This document shows, piece by piece, positions 16,220 to 25,960 of a stretch of DNA of 64,000 nucleotides (position 1 is its first letter; each line of letters begins with the position of its first letter). A model generated the notes under the pieces. That model saw only the letters and a program-made list of their open reading frames with translations, searched no databases and was not told where the DNA came from. The translations under genes were made by a program, and so were the position numbers. The DNA is taken from assembly GCA_035342095.1 (NCBI GenBank), contig DAOQWL010000023.1, forward strand, positions 4,189 through 68,188. Direction: 5' to 3'. This DNA is from PLanc-01 sp035342095 (GTDB taxonomy: Bacteria > Planctomycetota > Phycisphaerae > Sedimentisphaerales > Anaerobacaceae).

Positions 16220-17858
16220 GCAGGGTGACTATGGCAGGAGACGACTGCACAGCGGAGAACCCGAATCACGGAGACAACAACGTCGGAAAGGACAAGCAAT
16301 AAGCGAGCATCTGAGCTTCGTGGCCGCTTTGCTAATGTTTACCACATGGATAGCCTGGGCGCAACCAAGTCCGGCAGCCACGCCATCGGATGACGGAGCC
16401 GCGGGCGTGACGATCACGCTGCTGGAGCAGAAGAAGACCGACAAGGCACTCGAACTAAGGTATCAGATCAGCAACCAATCCGGACGCGATATTTGGATCT
16501 GTCAGACCGTCAGTCCGGACTTTGACTTTGAATACTTCATACCCGCGAGCGACCATAGGCTCGTGGTGCGCAGGCGACAGGATGTCCCCAGGGAATTCGA
16601 ATCCTATGACGACAATTTTGTCGGAGCCTATGTACGGATGCGCCCCGGGCAGTCCCGGGTCGAGCGTCTATGCCTGCCTTTCCCGGTTCACTGCGCGACT
16701 GTATACGCTGCCAAAGTCCGCGAGCACGCCATGGATGCAGCTTCTCTGGTTGTCGAGATTGGCTTCTATGACTACGACTTGCCGGAGGACCGCCTAAGAC
16801 TACAGAGAAGGTCGCCCGATGCGAACACGCCTAATCCATTCAGCAGTGCAGGGCTGCCGATGTGGATCTATGCATGGCGGACTCTAACGGTGTCGCGTGA
16901 ATCTGTCTGGGACAGAGACAACATGTTCCCTCTCGGCAACGAGTATCGAAGTGAACCCCGTGAGCACACTCTACGAATTGAAATCAATGACTTGTCTATC
17001 CCGTGCATCTATGTCGGCCCGTTCGGCTTCTGCGATACACCCGGCGAACGACCTGATCTCACCGGTTGCACACGAATCGAGGTGACCTATGAGCCCTCTC
17101 TGCTGGAGTATTTCTTCCCGCATGCTGGTCAGCAGAGTCTTCTCAATGCCGAGGAAAAGCAGTATCTGCAACGACAGAAGACGGTCGTCGTCGATCGCCG
17201 GGAGTTGATCCAGGCTTTCGCCTTCGAGATCAAGCAGGCGAAGAGCAGTTCGGTCAATCTTGTGGGAAGTACCGCTCGGGTCAAATGTTACGATGGCGAC
17301 AGAGTCTTGACGTCTTTCGCCGTGTACGAAGGGAATCGCCTGCTCCTGGATGGGGGCGAACAGTTCATACACCGATCCGGTTTCAAGACCCTGAGGGCAT
17401 TTCCTCAGTCGGCACAAGCGTTTGAAGCCCGAGTCGGCTGTGCCTGGAACTTGCGAAAGCTATGGAATCGTCTGAGACCCTATGAGAACGTTGAGAACCC
17501 TGGCACGGCAGACCCAATCTGTGTGGCGGGATGGCCGCGAGCGAGCGAGTGGTGTAATCCCATTGTGCGAGCCTATGAGAACGCGAGTCCAGATCGGCGC
17601 GTCATTACGCAGCCGTTCAAATGCCCCGCTGTGGATAAAGTCAGATGTCACTACAGCATGAATCCGAACTGCGAGCCGAATTCGCCGGAAGACATGGTGC
17701 TGTTGTTCGAGACGAAAGCCGGTTGGAATCAGCACGGCGGGCCGGAGTTGTTTACCTTCGACAACCACGACCCCAAAGGTGGGTGTGTGCTACTCAATGA
17801 CGGAACGGTCAAGTTCATCCGCACAGAAGAAGAACTGAAGCAGCTTCGCTGGAAGTAG
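16218..17858 (+). CDS. Exported protein with C-terminal H-X9-DG-like domain
   Basis: Open frame of 546 residues. A hydrophobic signal-like segment (FVAALLMFTTWIAWA) begins about residue 34, so the first ATG is doubtful. It also overlaps the -10 box. A GGAAAGGA sequence near 16285 points to a start around 16299 (ATA) or 16311 (CTG), neither standard, so the start is unresolved. The middle 300 residues are not recognised. The last ~130 residues contain WCNPIVRAYEN, MNPNCEPNSPEDMV, GWNQHGGPELFTF and HDPKGGCVLLNDGTVKF, and end in EELKQLRWK. The same end is found in the protein at 63143-63955. HDPKGGCVLLNDG fits the planctomycete H-X9-DG motif. Probably a surface protein; no enzymatic role is visible. 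Confidence 0.75.
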   Translation: MQGDYGRRRLHSGEPESRRQQRRKGQAISEHLSFVAALLMFTTWIAWAQPSPAATPSDDGAAGVTITLLEQKKTDKALELRYQISNQSGRDIWICQTVSPDFDFEYFIPASDHRLVVRRRQDVPREFESYDDNFVGAYVRMRPGQSRVERLCLPFPVHCATVYAAKVREHAMDAASLVVEIGFYDYDLPEDRLRLQRRSPDANTPNPFSSAGLPMWIYAWRTLTVSRESVWDRDNMFPLGNEYRSEPREHTLRIEINDLSIPCIYVGPFGFCDTPGERPDLTGCTRIEVTYEPSLLEYFFPHAGQQSLLNAEEKQYLQRQKTVVVDRRELIQAFAFEIKQAKSSSVNLVGSTARVKCYDGDRVLTSFAVYEGNRLLLDGGEQFIHRSGFKTLRAFPQSAQAFEARVGCAWNLRKLWNRLRPYENVENPGTADPICVAGWPRASEWCNPIVRAYENASPDRRVITQPFKCPAVDKVRCHYSMNPNCEPNSPEDMVLLFETKAGWNQHGGPELFTFDNHDPKGGCVLLNDGTVKFIRTEEELKQLRWK

Positions 17859-17931
17859 GCGACGATGGGCACGCCGCAAGCCGCTTGGGCACCCCCACAT
17901 GCAATTGCCCTGCCCATAATCGCACGCTGAA

Positions 17932-17960
17932 TTGCGGACGCGGGCGGCATCCCTTATAAT
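17932..17960 (+). promoter_or_regulatory. Promoter of threonine synthase
   Basis: TTGCGG (17932-17937), 17-base spacer, TATAAT (17955-17960). An AGGAG box follows at about 17981, ahead of the ATG at 17996. Confidence 0.65.
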
Positions 17961-17995
17961 CCACGCCGCAATGGAGTCCATTAGGAGTCTACGAC

Positions 17996-19342
<1,347 letters not shown>

Positions 19343-19460
19343 TTTACGCAGCGGCTTGGAGGCCGCACTGCGACTTGTCGGGAACTCAATGCATTGTCCA
19401 ATGAGCTTCGACGAACACCTTCGGTTGTGACTTGGCGCAGGCGTCCGGGTGGACGGTGTA

Positions 19461-19515
19461 GTAGCATGGGCGTCCCGCCCATGATTCGGGATCACGGGCA
19501 AGATGCCCGTGCTAC
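19461..19515. repeat. GGGCAAGATGCCC-family palindrome, intergenic copy
   Basis: A 55-base inverted repeat bounded by GTAGCA and TGCTAC, with CATGGGCGTCCCGCCCATG in one arm and CACGGGCAAGATGCCCGTG in the other. It would translate to DHGQDARAT, matching the insertion in the sulfatase. The rest of 19343-19648 shows no supported gene. Confidence 0.8.
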
Positions 19516-19648
19516 GGCGAGCGAGGACACTCGCCCTACGAGGACCGGCCGTCGCAGTTTCAGAATACCGAACTCATTCGTCGGAACCTATCGGGGTGTC
19601 ATGGTCACGACTGCAAAGACGCAGGTTGAGCCTGCGAGGAGAGAAATC

Positions 19649-21673
19649 ATGAAACGTGCTGATTCCAACGCCGCTTCATCAGGCATTCACGTTATCCTTT
19701 TATTCGCGATGATCGCCGCGTGCTTCCCGGCGTGTGTCGCCCATGCCGGCGTGACGCTCCACGTCTCCAAGCTGGGCGACAACTCGGATGGGCGGACCTG
19801 GAACACCGCGTTCCACACGATTCAAAGGGCCCTGGACGCGGTGCCCGACGACCAGGGCGGTCATCGGATCATCGTCCGACCCGACACCTACGTCGAGGCC
19901 AACCTCGCTCCGGTCCACAAGGGGGCCGCAGGCGCCTACAACAGCCTGATCGGCGACTTCGACGGCTCCCTCGGCTCCGGCGCCACCGGCTGGGTTCTCA
20001 TCGACTCCGGCGATCCCGAGAAGGGCTTCAAGAGCTGGGATTGGTGGGGTCCCGTCCGCGCGTCGGACAAGCACTGGCCGCACGGGAACAACCAGGAGAC
20101 CTTTTCCAGCATCATCTGGGACCGCTGGAAACTGAGCCATCTCTACACCGCCGGCGGCGACGGCGGCTTCTTCTGGGACCTCACGAACAAGAGCGGCGAG
20201 GGCTTCACCGTCGTCGTCGAGGACTGCGTCGGCACCGGTCGCGCCTTCGGCGGAGGCGTCGCCTATCCGACGGTCCGGCCGGGCGAGCCGAGCGTGTTTC
20301 GACGCTGCTACTTCCTCGCCCTCGACTGGGTGGGCGACACCGCAGCCGTGCTTGTGGGCGGTTGGGAAAAGACGATGCCCGAGCATCCGCACGTCATATT
20401 CGAGGATTGCACGCTGGTGCACACCGACAACGCGGTCGCGATCTCCTACGCCAGCCACTGCGCCCGGGCGAGGTTCGTCAACTGCCGGATGATCGTGCTG
20501 AATTTCACCCAGCCGGAAATGGGCGGCAAATCGACCGGCATCATCTGCACCCAGGGACACTCCCCCACCGGCAAGCTGCACGTCGATCTGGAGGACTGCA
20601 TCCTTGCGGGCTACAGCGTCTTCACGTCGGGCGAGGAGGCCAAGGCCGTCACGTACACGACCAGGGGCAGGACGCAGGCCTACGTGCAGTTCAAGCAGCA
20701 GGCGCCTGCCGGCTTCGAGCGTCTGGGCCTGTGGCCCACGGACCTGTTCGCCCAGATCGCGCCGCCGAAGCTCGGGTCGGGCTCGGCGGTCGCCCCCACG
20801 CGGCCCGTGCTGACCAAGCTGCCGTTGGCCATCGCCAAGGCCATGGAGAACACGCCGGTCATATGGAAGGGCCGGCCCCTGCACATCCTCAATCGTCGCG
20901 ACGACACCAAGAACGGCACCGACGACTACGTCAAGAGCATGTACCTCTACGCGGTCGATATGGATACAGGCGAAGAGGTCTCCCGCTTTGCCGAGGGCCA
21001 CTCCTTCGCCAGCGCCTTCGTGAACGGGTCCGACCTCCACGTCTTCGCCAGCGAGGGGACCAATCGCGACTGGTTCCAGGGCCTCTTTCACTTCATGACC
21101 CGCGATCTCAAGACCTGGACCCGCGAGCCCGCCATCGCCCAGGACGGCGACGAGCACCTGTTCAACGCCTCCGTCTGCCGGGACGAGAGGGGCTTCCTCA
21201 TGGCCTACGAGTCGAACAAGCCCGTGTCGTTCTGCTTCAAGTTCGCCCGGTCCGCGGACCTCTCGAAGTGGGAAAAGATCCCCGGTCTGGTCTTCACGGG
21301 TGTGAACCACGAGTACAGCGCCTGCCCGGCGCTTCGCTACTTCTCCCCCTACTACTATGTCATCTACTTGCACAACTTCATCCCGGGCCACAAGGGGTAC
21401 ACGCCATTCCTGGCCCGGTCGAAGGACCTGGCCGACTGGGAGCTGAGCCCGTTCAATCCGATCCTCGAAGCCGGTCCCGGCGAGGGGATCAACAACTCCG
21501 ACGTGGACCTCTTCGAATGGGAGGGCAAGACGTACCTCACATACGCCACCGGCGACCAGGCCACCTGGGGCGCCGTCCGCATCGCCCTCTACGACGGTTC
21601 GATGCGGAAATTCTTCACGAGCCATTTCCCATCCGGCCTGCCCACGGTGAAAGCCGACGCCAGAGCGAATTGA
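19649..21673 (+). CDS. Exported beta-helix plus five-bladed-propeller protein
   Basis: 674-residue secreted protein with a signal peptide (VILLFAMIAACFPACVAHA). Residues ~30-330 resemble a right-handed parallel beta-helix: TLHVSKLGDNSDGRTWNTAF, HTIQRALDAV, then repeated short strands such as VIFEDCTLVHTDNAVAISY. Residues ~400-670 look like a five-bladed propeller of the GH43/GH32 superfamily (SMYLYAVDMDTG, FHFMTRDLKTWT, FARSADLSKWE, LARSKDLADWE, NNSDVDLFEWEGKTYLTYAT). The combination suggests binding or cleavage of a plant or algal polysaccharide, but I cannot assign catalytic residues. A GAGGAGAG box precedes the ATG at 19649; upstream in-frame codons are repeat-rich and not used. Confidence 0.82.
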   Translation: MKRADSNAASSGIHVILLFAMIAACFPACVAHAGVTLHVSKLGDNSDGRTWNTAFHTIQRALDAVPDDQGGHRIIVRPDTYVEANLAPVHKGAAGAYNSLIGDFDGSLGSGATGWVLIDSGDPEKGFKSWDWWGPVRASDKHWPHGNNQETFSSIIWDRWKLSHLYTAGGDGGFFWDLTNKSGEGFTVVVEDCVGTGRAFGGGVAYPTVRPGEPSVFRRCYFLALDWVGDTAAVLVGGWEKTMPEHPHVIFEDCTLVHTDNAVAISYASHCARARFVNCRMIVLNFTQPEMGGKSTGIICTQGHSPTGKLHVDLEDCILAGYSVFTSGEEAKAVTYTTRGRTQAYVQFKQQAPAGFERLGLWPTDLFAQIAPPKLGSGSAVAPTRPVLTKLPLAIAKAMENTPVIWKGRPLHILNRRDDTKNGTDDYVKSMYLYAVDMDTGEEVSRFAEGHSFASAFVNGSDLHVFASEGTNRDWFQGLFHFMTRDLKTWTREPAIAQDGDEHLFNASVCRDERGFLMAYESNKPVSFCFKFARSADLSKWEKIPGLVFTGVNHEYSACPALRYFSPYYYVIYLHNFIPGHKGYTPFLARSKDLADWELSPFNPILEAGPGEGINNSDVDLFEWEGKTYLTYATGDQATWGAVRIALYDGSMRKFFTSHFPSGLPTVKADARAN

Positions 21674-21723
21674 AGGCCGAACAACCGTGATCCCTCGAGC
21701 CCTGGGGCTCGGCCAAATTCTGC

Positions 21724-21753
21724 TTGCGTTGGGGACCCGGAATCCTGTACAAT
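21724..21753 (+). promoter_or_regulatory. Promoter of the PEP-CTERM protein gene
   Basis: TTGCGT (21724-21729), 18-base spacer, TACAAT (21748-21753), about 100 bases before the ATG at 21854. Confidence 0.55.
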
Positions 21754-21853
21754 TCCGACGACGGAGCGCGCAGACAAAAATGGAGTACCTATGAATGGCG
21801 GTAGGGTCCCTGCAGGGATCGATCGCGGCAATCATGAAGGCAGGAGAATGATT

Positions 21854-22648
21854 ATGGCACGAAGAACTGTGTTGGTGGTCGTATTCCTGGGGTTTGCCAT
21901 GTCAGCCAGTGCGGCTCCAGTGAACCTCGAAACCTGGTCGGAATTGACACTGAACTTCCCTGGTGGGCAGGGTGCCGGCAACTGGGTTCTGGCTGCGGAC
22001 AAGACGTATGTTGATCAGACCCTGAATGCCGATCCGTCCTTCTTTCTGAACAACCTCGATTTGACAAGCTATTCCATGGACGGATCGTGGCAAGTCAGAA
22101 CAGCCAGTGACGACGACTATATGGGGTTTGTGTTTGGCTACCAGGATTCCAGCAACTTCTACCTTTTCGACTGGAAGCAGGCGAATCAGAGCTATGTAGA
22201 GACTTATGCTGCGGAAGGCATGACCATCAAGAAGCTGACGGGGGCTAGCGGTGACGGGGCTGTCGATCTGTCCCTGGCTGAACTTTGGGAGAACGAGCAT
22301 GACTATGGGGACATGCAAGTCCTGGCCCAGAACCACGGCTCCGCGATGGGCTGGGCAGACAACGCGCTGTACGATTTCCACTTGGATTTCGGCTTGAATC
22401 CCGGCGAGATCCATGTCGTGGTCAAAGACGGCGCTGTCACCGTGTGGGATGTCACCGTAACCGACACCACGTTCACGTCTGGACAGTTTGGCTTCTACAA
22501 CTACTCGCAACAGGCTGTGCGTTATGCCAACTTCGAGCAAACCGTGGTTCCCCCATCCGATCCGACGGTTCCTGCACCCGGCGCGATCCTGCTGGGCTCC
22601 CTGGGCACCGGTCTCGTCGGCTGGCTGCGCCGCCGCAGAAGTCTGTGA
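21854..22648 (+). CDS. PEP-CTERM anchored protein with thrombospondin-C-like domain
   Basis: 264-residue exported protein. A signal peptide (TVLVVVFLGFAMSASA) is followed by a domain resembling the thrombospondin C-terminal L-type-lectin fold: SMDGSWQVRTASDDDYMGFV, GYQDSSNFYLFDWKQ, then FTSGQFGFYNYSQQ. The C-terminus (VPAPGAILLGSLGTGLVGWL plus arginines) is a PEP-CTERM sorting signal, which exosortase cleaves after transit through the inner membrane. AGGAG at 21842-21846 is 7 bases before the ATG at 21854, favouring it over 21848 or 21791. No exosortase gene is in this window. Likely a surface adhesion or matrix protein. Confidence 0.88.
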   Translation: MARRTVLVVVFLGFAMSASAAPVNLETWSELTLNFPGGQGAGNWVLAADKTYVDQTLNADPSFFLNNLDLTSYSMDGSWQVRTASDDDYMGFVFGYQDSSNFYLFDWKQANQSYVETYAAEGMTIKKLTGASGDGAVDLSLAELWENEHDYGDMQVLAQNHGSAMGWADNALYDFHLDFGLNPGEIHVVVKDGAVTVWDVTVTDTTFTSGQFGFYNYSQQAVRYANFEQTVVPPSDPTVPAPGAILLGSLGTGLVGWLRRRRSL

Positions 22649-22675
22649 CACGTTGTTCGACGCACGTTGATTCCA

Positions 22676-22706
22676 GGGCTGCGAACCTGTATCGCGGCCC
22701 TTTTCT
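22676..22706 (+). terminator. Rho-independent terminator of the PEP-CTERM gene
   Basis: GGGCTGCGA pairs with TCGCGGCCC (one G-T wobble) and is followed by TTTTCTTT. Confidence 0.8.
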
Positions 22707-22804
22707 TTCTGATCCTTCGTCGCAAACCGGGGACGGCTTCCGCAGTCCGCGCGTATCCAAGCCGGGGGATCCCCGGGATTCCGTTGAAGAACTCACGAAA
22801 GAAT

Positions 22805-22830
22805 GGGTCCTGCCGGTGGCGGCAGGACCC
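22805..22830 (-). terminator. Terminator of the amtB-glnB operon
   Basis: A perfect 10-bp stem (GGGTCCTGCC / GGCAGGACCC) with a 6-base loop lies just past the glnB stop. On the minus strand it is followed by ATTCTTTC. It may also work for the plus strand. Confidence 0.7.
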
Positions 22831-22887
22831 GCTTCTGGCCCAAGGAAGGGCGCAGAAATGATGGTCTTGCGGTAGCGACCCATCGTG

Positions 22888-23229
22888 TCAACCTATGGCA
22901 GTTCCTCCCCGTTCCCCGGTTCGGATGCGAATGCACTCGGGCAGGTCCAGAACGAAGATCTTGCCGTCTCCGATCTGCCCGGTGCGGGCGCCTTCGATGA
23001 TCGCGTCGACCGTTCGTTTGACGAAGTCCTCGTTGACCGCGATCTCCAGGCGGACCTTGCGAAGGAGGTTCACCTCCATCGGGACCCCGCGATAGGACTC
23101 GTGGTAGCCCTTTTGCTGTCCACAGCCCAGCGAATTCGTAACGGACATCTTGTAGACCTCAGCCTTGTACAACGCTTGTTTCACGTCGTTGAGCTTGTGC
23201 GGCTGGATGTATGCGATAATCAATTTCAT
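22888..23229 (-). CDS. glnB: PII nitrogen regulatory protein (GlnB/GlnK type)
   Basis: Trimeric signal protein that reads ATP/ADP and 2-oxoglutarate and controls partners such as AmtB. The 113-residue product has the PII core: MKLIIAYIQPHKLNDVKQAL, the T-loop GQQKGYHESYRGVPMEV, DGKIFVLDLPECIRIRTGE. Residue 51, the tyrosine uridylylated in proteobacterial PII, is Met here, so uridylylation at that site is not possible; Tyr46 is kept. It lies 60 bp downstream of amtB in the same operon, which supports a GlnK-like gating role. A GGAG box precedes the ATG. Regulation is likely through the sigma-54 promoter upstream of amtB. Confidence 0.93.
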   Translation of the reverse strand: MKLIIAYIQPHKLNDVKQALYKAEVYKMSVTNSLGCGQQKGYHESYRGVPMEVNLLRKVRLEIAVNEDFVKRTVDAIIEGARTGQIGDGKIFVLDLPECIRIRTGERGGTAIG

Positions 23230-23289
23230 TTCCGTATCTCCTGAATCGGGCTTGCGGCCCGTCGGTTCTCTCGGATTATCCTCATCTCG

Positions 23290-24642
23290 TCACGCGGTGG
23301 TGAAGACCTGGAAGCCCGAGTACGCTTCGTTCCCGTGTTCGCCGATGTCGAGACCCTTGAGCTGCTCATCATCGGTGACACGCAGGCCGATGGTCTTGCT
23401 CAACCCGAGGAACAGGACGAGCCCAAGGCCGAGGGCCCACGCCGCCGCGGCGCCCGCTCCGGCGAGCTGTATTCCGAGCTGCTTGAATCCATGCCCGTAG
23501 AACAGCCCGCTGTTGATGCTGAACAACCCGTAGGAAATCGTCCCCCACACGCCGCAGACGCAGTGGACGCTCACGGCGCCAACCGGGTCGTCGATCTTCA
23601 GAACGTAGTCGATGAACAGCACGCTGAGCACCACGATCACGCCGGCAACCGCACCGATGAGCACCGCGCCGATGGGAGACACCCCGTCGCAGGGAGCGGT
23701 GATGGCGACCAGACCCGCGAGAACGCCGTTGAGGGCCATCGAGACATCGGGTTTCTTCATGAGGGTCCAGGAGGTGATCAGAGCGGCGACCGCTCCGGCC
23801 GCCGCGGCGAGATTCGTGGTCACGGCGACATAGCCAGCCAGACCGACGCCCGAGGTCGTGCTGCCGGGGTTGAACCCGAACCAGCCGAACCACAGGATGA
23901 ACACGCCCAATGCCGCCAGCGGAATGTTATGCCCCGGAATCGCGCGAGGCTTGCCGTCGGGCCCGTATTTGCCGATTCGCGGACCGAGGACGATCGCACC
24001 CGCAAGGGCCAGCCAGCCGCCGACCGAGTGTACGACCGTCGATCCGGCGAAATCATGGAACCCGAGTTTCTCGAGCCATCCGCTGCCGCCCTGGCCGGCA
24101 AGGCTGTTCCAGGCCCAGGAGCCGAAGATGGGGTAAATCACCAGAGAAATGAAGAGACTGTAGACCAGATAGGATGTAAACTTCGTTCGTTCCGCCATGG
24201 CGCCGGATACGATTGTGGCCGCTGTGGCTGCAAAGACGGTCTGAAAGATCAGGAACGTCCAATTCCAGTCCCCGCTTCCCGGCTCGACGCCGCTGAGCCA
24301 GAACATCGAAGTGCCGATCCAACCCTTGCTCTGCCCGAACATCAGACCGAAGCCAACGAAAAAGAAAGCCAGCGACCCGATGGAGAAGTCGAACAAGTTC
24401 TTCATCAGGATGTTCACGGAGTTCTTGGCCCGGGTGAAGCCGGTTTCGACCATGGCGAACCCGGCCTGCATGAAGAACACGAGGAACGCGGCGACCAGCG
24501 TCCAGACCACGTTGATGTTCGTCTGGAGTTCGGTCTTGACCGCATCGATGTCCGCGGGGGGCGCATCGCCCGCCCACGCAGGAATGGACATCGCCAACAC
24601 GGCGAGAATGGCAAATCGGGGCACCTGTCGTCTGACTCTCAC
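23290..24642 (-). CDS. amtB: Ammonium transporter AmtB
   Basis: Inner-membrane ammonium channel. The 450-residue protein has a cleavable N-terminal signal (FAILAVLAMSIPAWA) as in other Amt proteins, then 11 predicted helices. Family marks are FMQAGFAMVETGFTRAKNSV, the signature DFAGSTVVHSVGGWLALAGA with the first pore histidine, and VSVHCVCGVWGT with the second. I set the start at GTG 24642 with GGAAAGG upstream; the longer frame to 24696 places extra charged residues before the signal. The transcript starts from a consensus sigma-54 promoter about 115 bp upstream, so expression should respond to nitrogen limitation. glnB follows in the same operon. Confidence 0.95.
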   Translation of the reverse strand: MRVRRQVPRFAILAVLAMSIPAWAGDAPPADIDAVKTELQTNINVVWTLVAAFLVFFMQAGFAMVETGFTRAKNSVNILMKNLFDFSIGSLAFFFVGFGLMFGQSKGWIGTSMFWLSGVEPGSGDWNWTFLIFQTVFAATAATIVSGAMAERTKFTSYLVYSLFISLVIYPIFGSWAWNSLAGQGGSGWLEKLGFHDFAGSTVVHSVGGWLALAGAIVLGPRIGKYGPDGKPRAIPGHNIPLAALGVFILWFGWFGFNPGSTTSGVGLAGYVAVTTNLAAAAGAVAALITSWTLMKKPDVSMALNGVLAGLVAITAPCDGVSPIGAVLIGAVAGVIVVLSVLFIDYVLKIDDPVGAVSVHCVCGVWGTISYGLFSINSGLFYGHGFKQLGIQLAGAGAAAAWALGLGLVLFLGLSKTIGLRVTDDEQLKGLDIGEHGNEAYSGFQVFTTA

Positions 24643-24756
24643 GTTTCTACCCTTTCCAACATACACTTCTGAACCCGCGTCGCCACGCCGACGCACTCCC
24701 GACTACTCATGCCCGCACTCAATCCATGGTCTCCGACACGGGCTGGGTGTGTAGGT

Positions 24757-24773
24757 TGCAAGTGCCGTGCCAG
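24757..24773 (-). promoter_or_regulatory. Sigma-54 promoter of amtB-glnB
   Basis: On the minus strand the sequence reads CTGGCACGGCACTTGCA, matching the -24/-12 consensus (TGGCACG-N4-TTGCA) at every conserved base. The -12 element is 115 bp upstream of the amtB GTG. Confidence 0.88.
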
Positions 24774-24861
24774 GGAAACATTTTTCTCGCCGCATCGCCA
24801 TAAACCACGCTTCTACAATAGGTTACGTGCCGTGTACAGATCGGGAGACAGATCCCAGGGT

Positions 24862-24909
24862 GGCTACATAAATGTAGGCCGGTAGTATGAGGCCTACAAT
24901 ATCGTAGCC
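24862..24909. promoter_or_regulatory. Palindromic candidate enhancer site upstream of the sigma-54 promoter
   Basis: A 48-bp symmetrical sequence: outer half-sites GGCTAC (24862-24867) and GTAGCC (24904-24909), inner half-sites TGTAGGCC (24873-24880) and GGCCTACA (24891-24898), all centred on 24885.5. It lies about 90-135 bp upstream of the -24 element, where sigma-54 activators usually bind. It also follows the dtd gene by about 60 bp, but has no T-tract, so a terminator is less likely. Confidence 0.6.
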
Positions 24910-24967
24910 GCATATGGTCCCACACAAGGCGTCAGCAGAGGATTCGCGGAGTTGCCGCTATTCTAGA

Positions 24968-25417
24968 TCAGAACAGGCGGGTACTGTCGAGCAGGAACGT
25001 AACGGGACCGTCGTTGGCGCTTGTCACGTGCATGTGCGCGCCGAAGACGCCCTTTTCGACGGGGACTCCCTGCTGGGAAATGACCTGCGACACCTTCTCG
25101 TACAGGCCCTCGGCGAGCGCCGGATCGGCGGCGCCGTCGAAGCCGGGCCGGCGGCCCTTGCGACAATCCCCATGCAGGGTGAAGTTGCTCACGAGCAGGA
25201 CCCCGCCGGCGATGTCGATCACGCTGCGATTCATCTTGCCCGCCTCGTCGGCGAAGATCCGGAGATGGACCAGCTTCTCGGCCATGAACTGGACGTCGGT
25301 CTCGGTGTCGCCCTGGCCGACGCCGAGATAGACCAGCAGGCCCGGCCCGACCCGGCCGACGACCTTTCCCTCGACCTCGACCTTTGCCTCACTGACTCGC
25401 TGTATGACTGCTCGCAT
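24968..25417 (-). CDS. dtd: D-aminoacyl-tRNA deacylase
   Basis: Recycles D-aminoacyl-tRNAs and mischarged Gly-tRNA(Ala) in the cytoplasm. The 149-residue product is full length for the family and begins MRAVIQRVSEAKVEVEGKVV. It has the active-site segment VSNFTLHGDCRKGRRPGFDG (canonical SQFTL is SNFTL here) and the C-terminal motif NDGPVTFLLD with the Gly-cisPro dipeptide. GAAGG lies upstream of the ATG. It is upstream of amtB on the same strand, but the amtB promoter lies between them, so they are probably separate units. Confidence 0.93.
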   Translation of the reverse strand: MRAVIQRVSEAKVEVEGKVVGRVGPGLLVYLGVGQGDTETDVQFMAEKLVHLRIFADEAGKMNRSVIDIAGGVLLVSNFTLHGDCRKGRRPGFDGAADPALAEGLYEKVSQVISQQGVPVEKGVFGAHMHVTSANDGPVTFLLDSTRLF

Positions 25418-25612
25418 CGTCGCTCACCTTCAATCGTCATCCGAACCAGGGCACCGCGGCAGCACGCCGGATGTGCAGTTCGTCCACGACCCCGTTACCC
25501 CCGGTGACAATCGCGACTTTCCCGTCCAAGCGCCCAGCCATGGAGACACTCCAATCGAAAGAACAATCCCAGGATTATATACCAGGACAATGCCGCCGAG
25601 GAGGAAAACCCC

Positions 25613-25932
25613 GGCTCATCCGGTTTTCGCGTACTTCGGTGGTTCTTGGGGACCTGTCCCCAAACCCCTGAGATTTATCGCTTTGGGCCAATAGCATGGT
25701 ATGGATAAGAGGGCGACGCCCCCTACCGGCGGAGTCGGCATACCCTGTGCAAGCGAGCACGAAGCGGTCTCAGCGGGGTTCCCGCCGACCGATCCAGCAA
25801 AGGCCCAAGACATCCGCACCGGCGTGTCCTGTCGGCTTCCCGCCATGCTATTGGCGGAAAGCGGAAAACCACCCTCGCACGACCGCTTCGGGCGTGCCTG
25901 GATCACGGAAGTACGCAAGAACCGGATGAGCC
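25613..25932. mobile_element. MITE-like inverted-repeat element, copy 1
   Basis: A 320-bp element bounded by inverted copies of GGCTCATCCGG. The outer arms remain similar for about 30 bases (GCGTACTTC shared). An inner pair of inverted sequences, CGCTTTGGGCCAATAGCATGG-like on the left (about 25679-25699) and its complement on the right (about 25842-25864), is also conserved. No coding frame of interest is inside. A related element is at 49010-49233. Confidence 0.75.
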
Positions 25933-25960
25933 CCATTTCTCTCCTCATTCGTGCTTTTCT

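Noticed and set aside
19700..21835. Minus-strand frame of 711 codons opposite the beta-helix/propeller gene
   Set aside because: The plus-strand product has a signal peptide and recognisable folds; the antisense frame is a codon-bias shadow.
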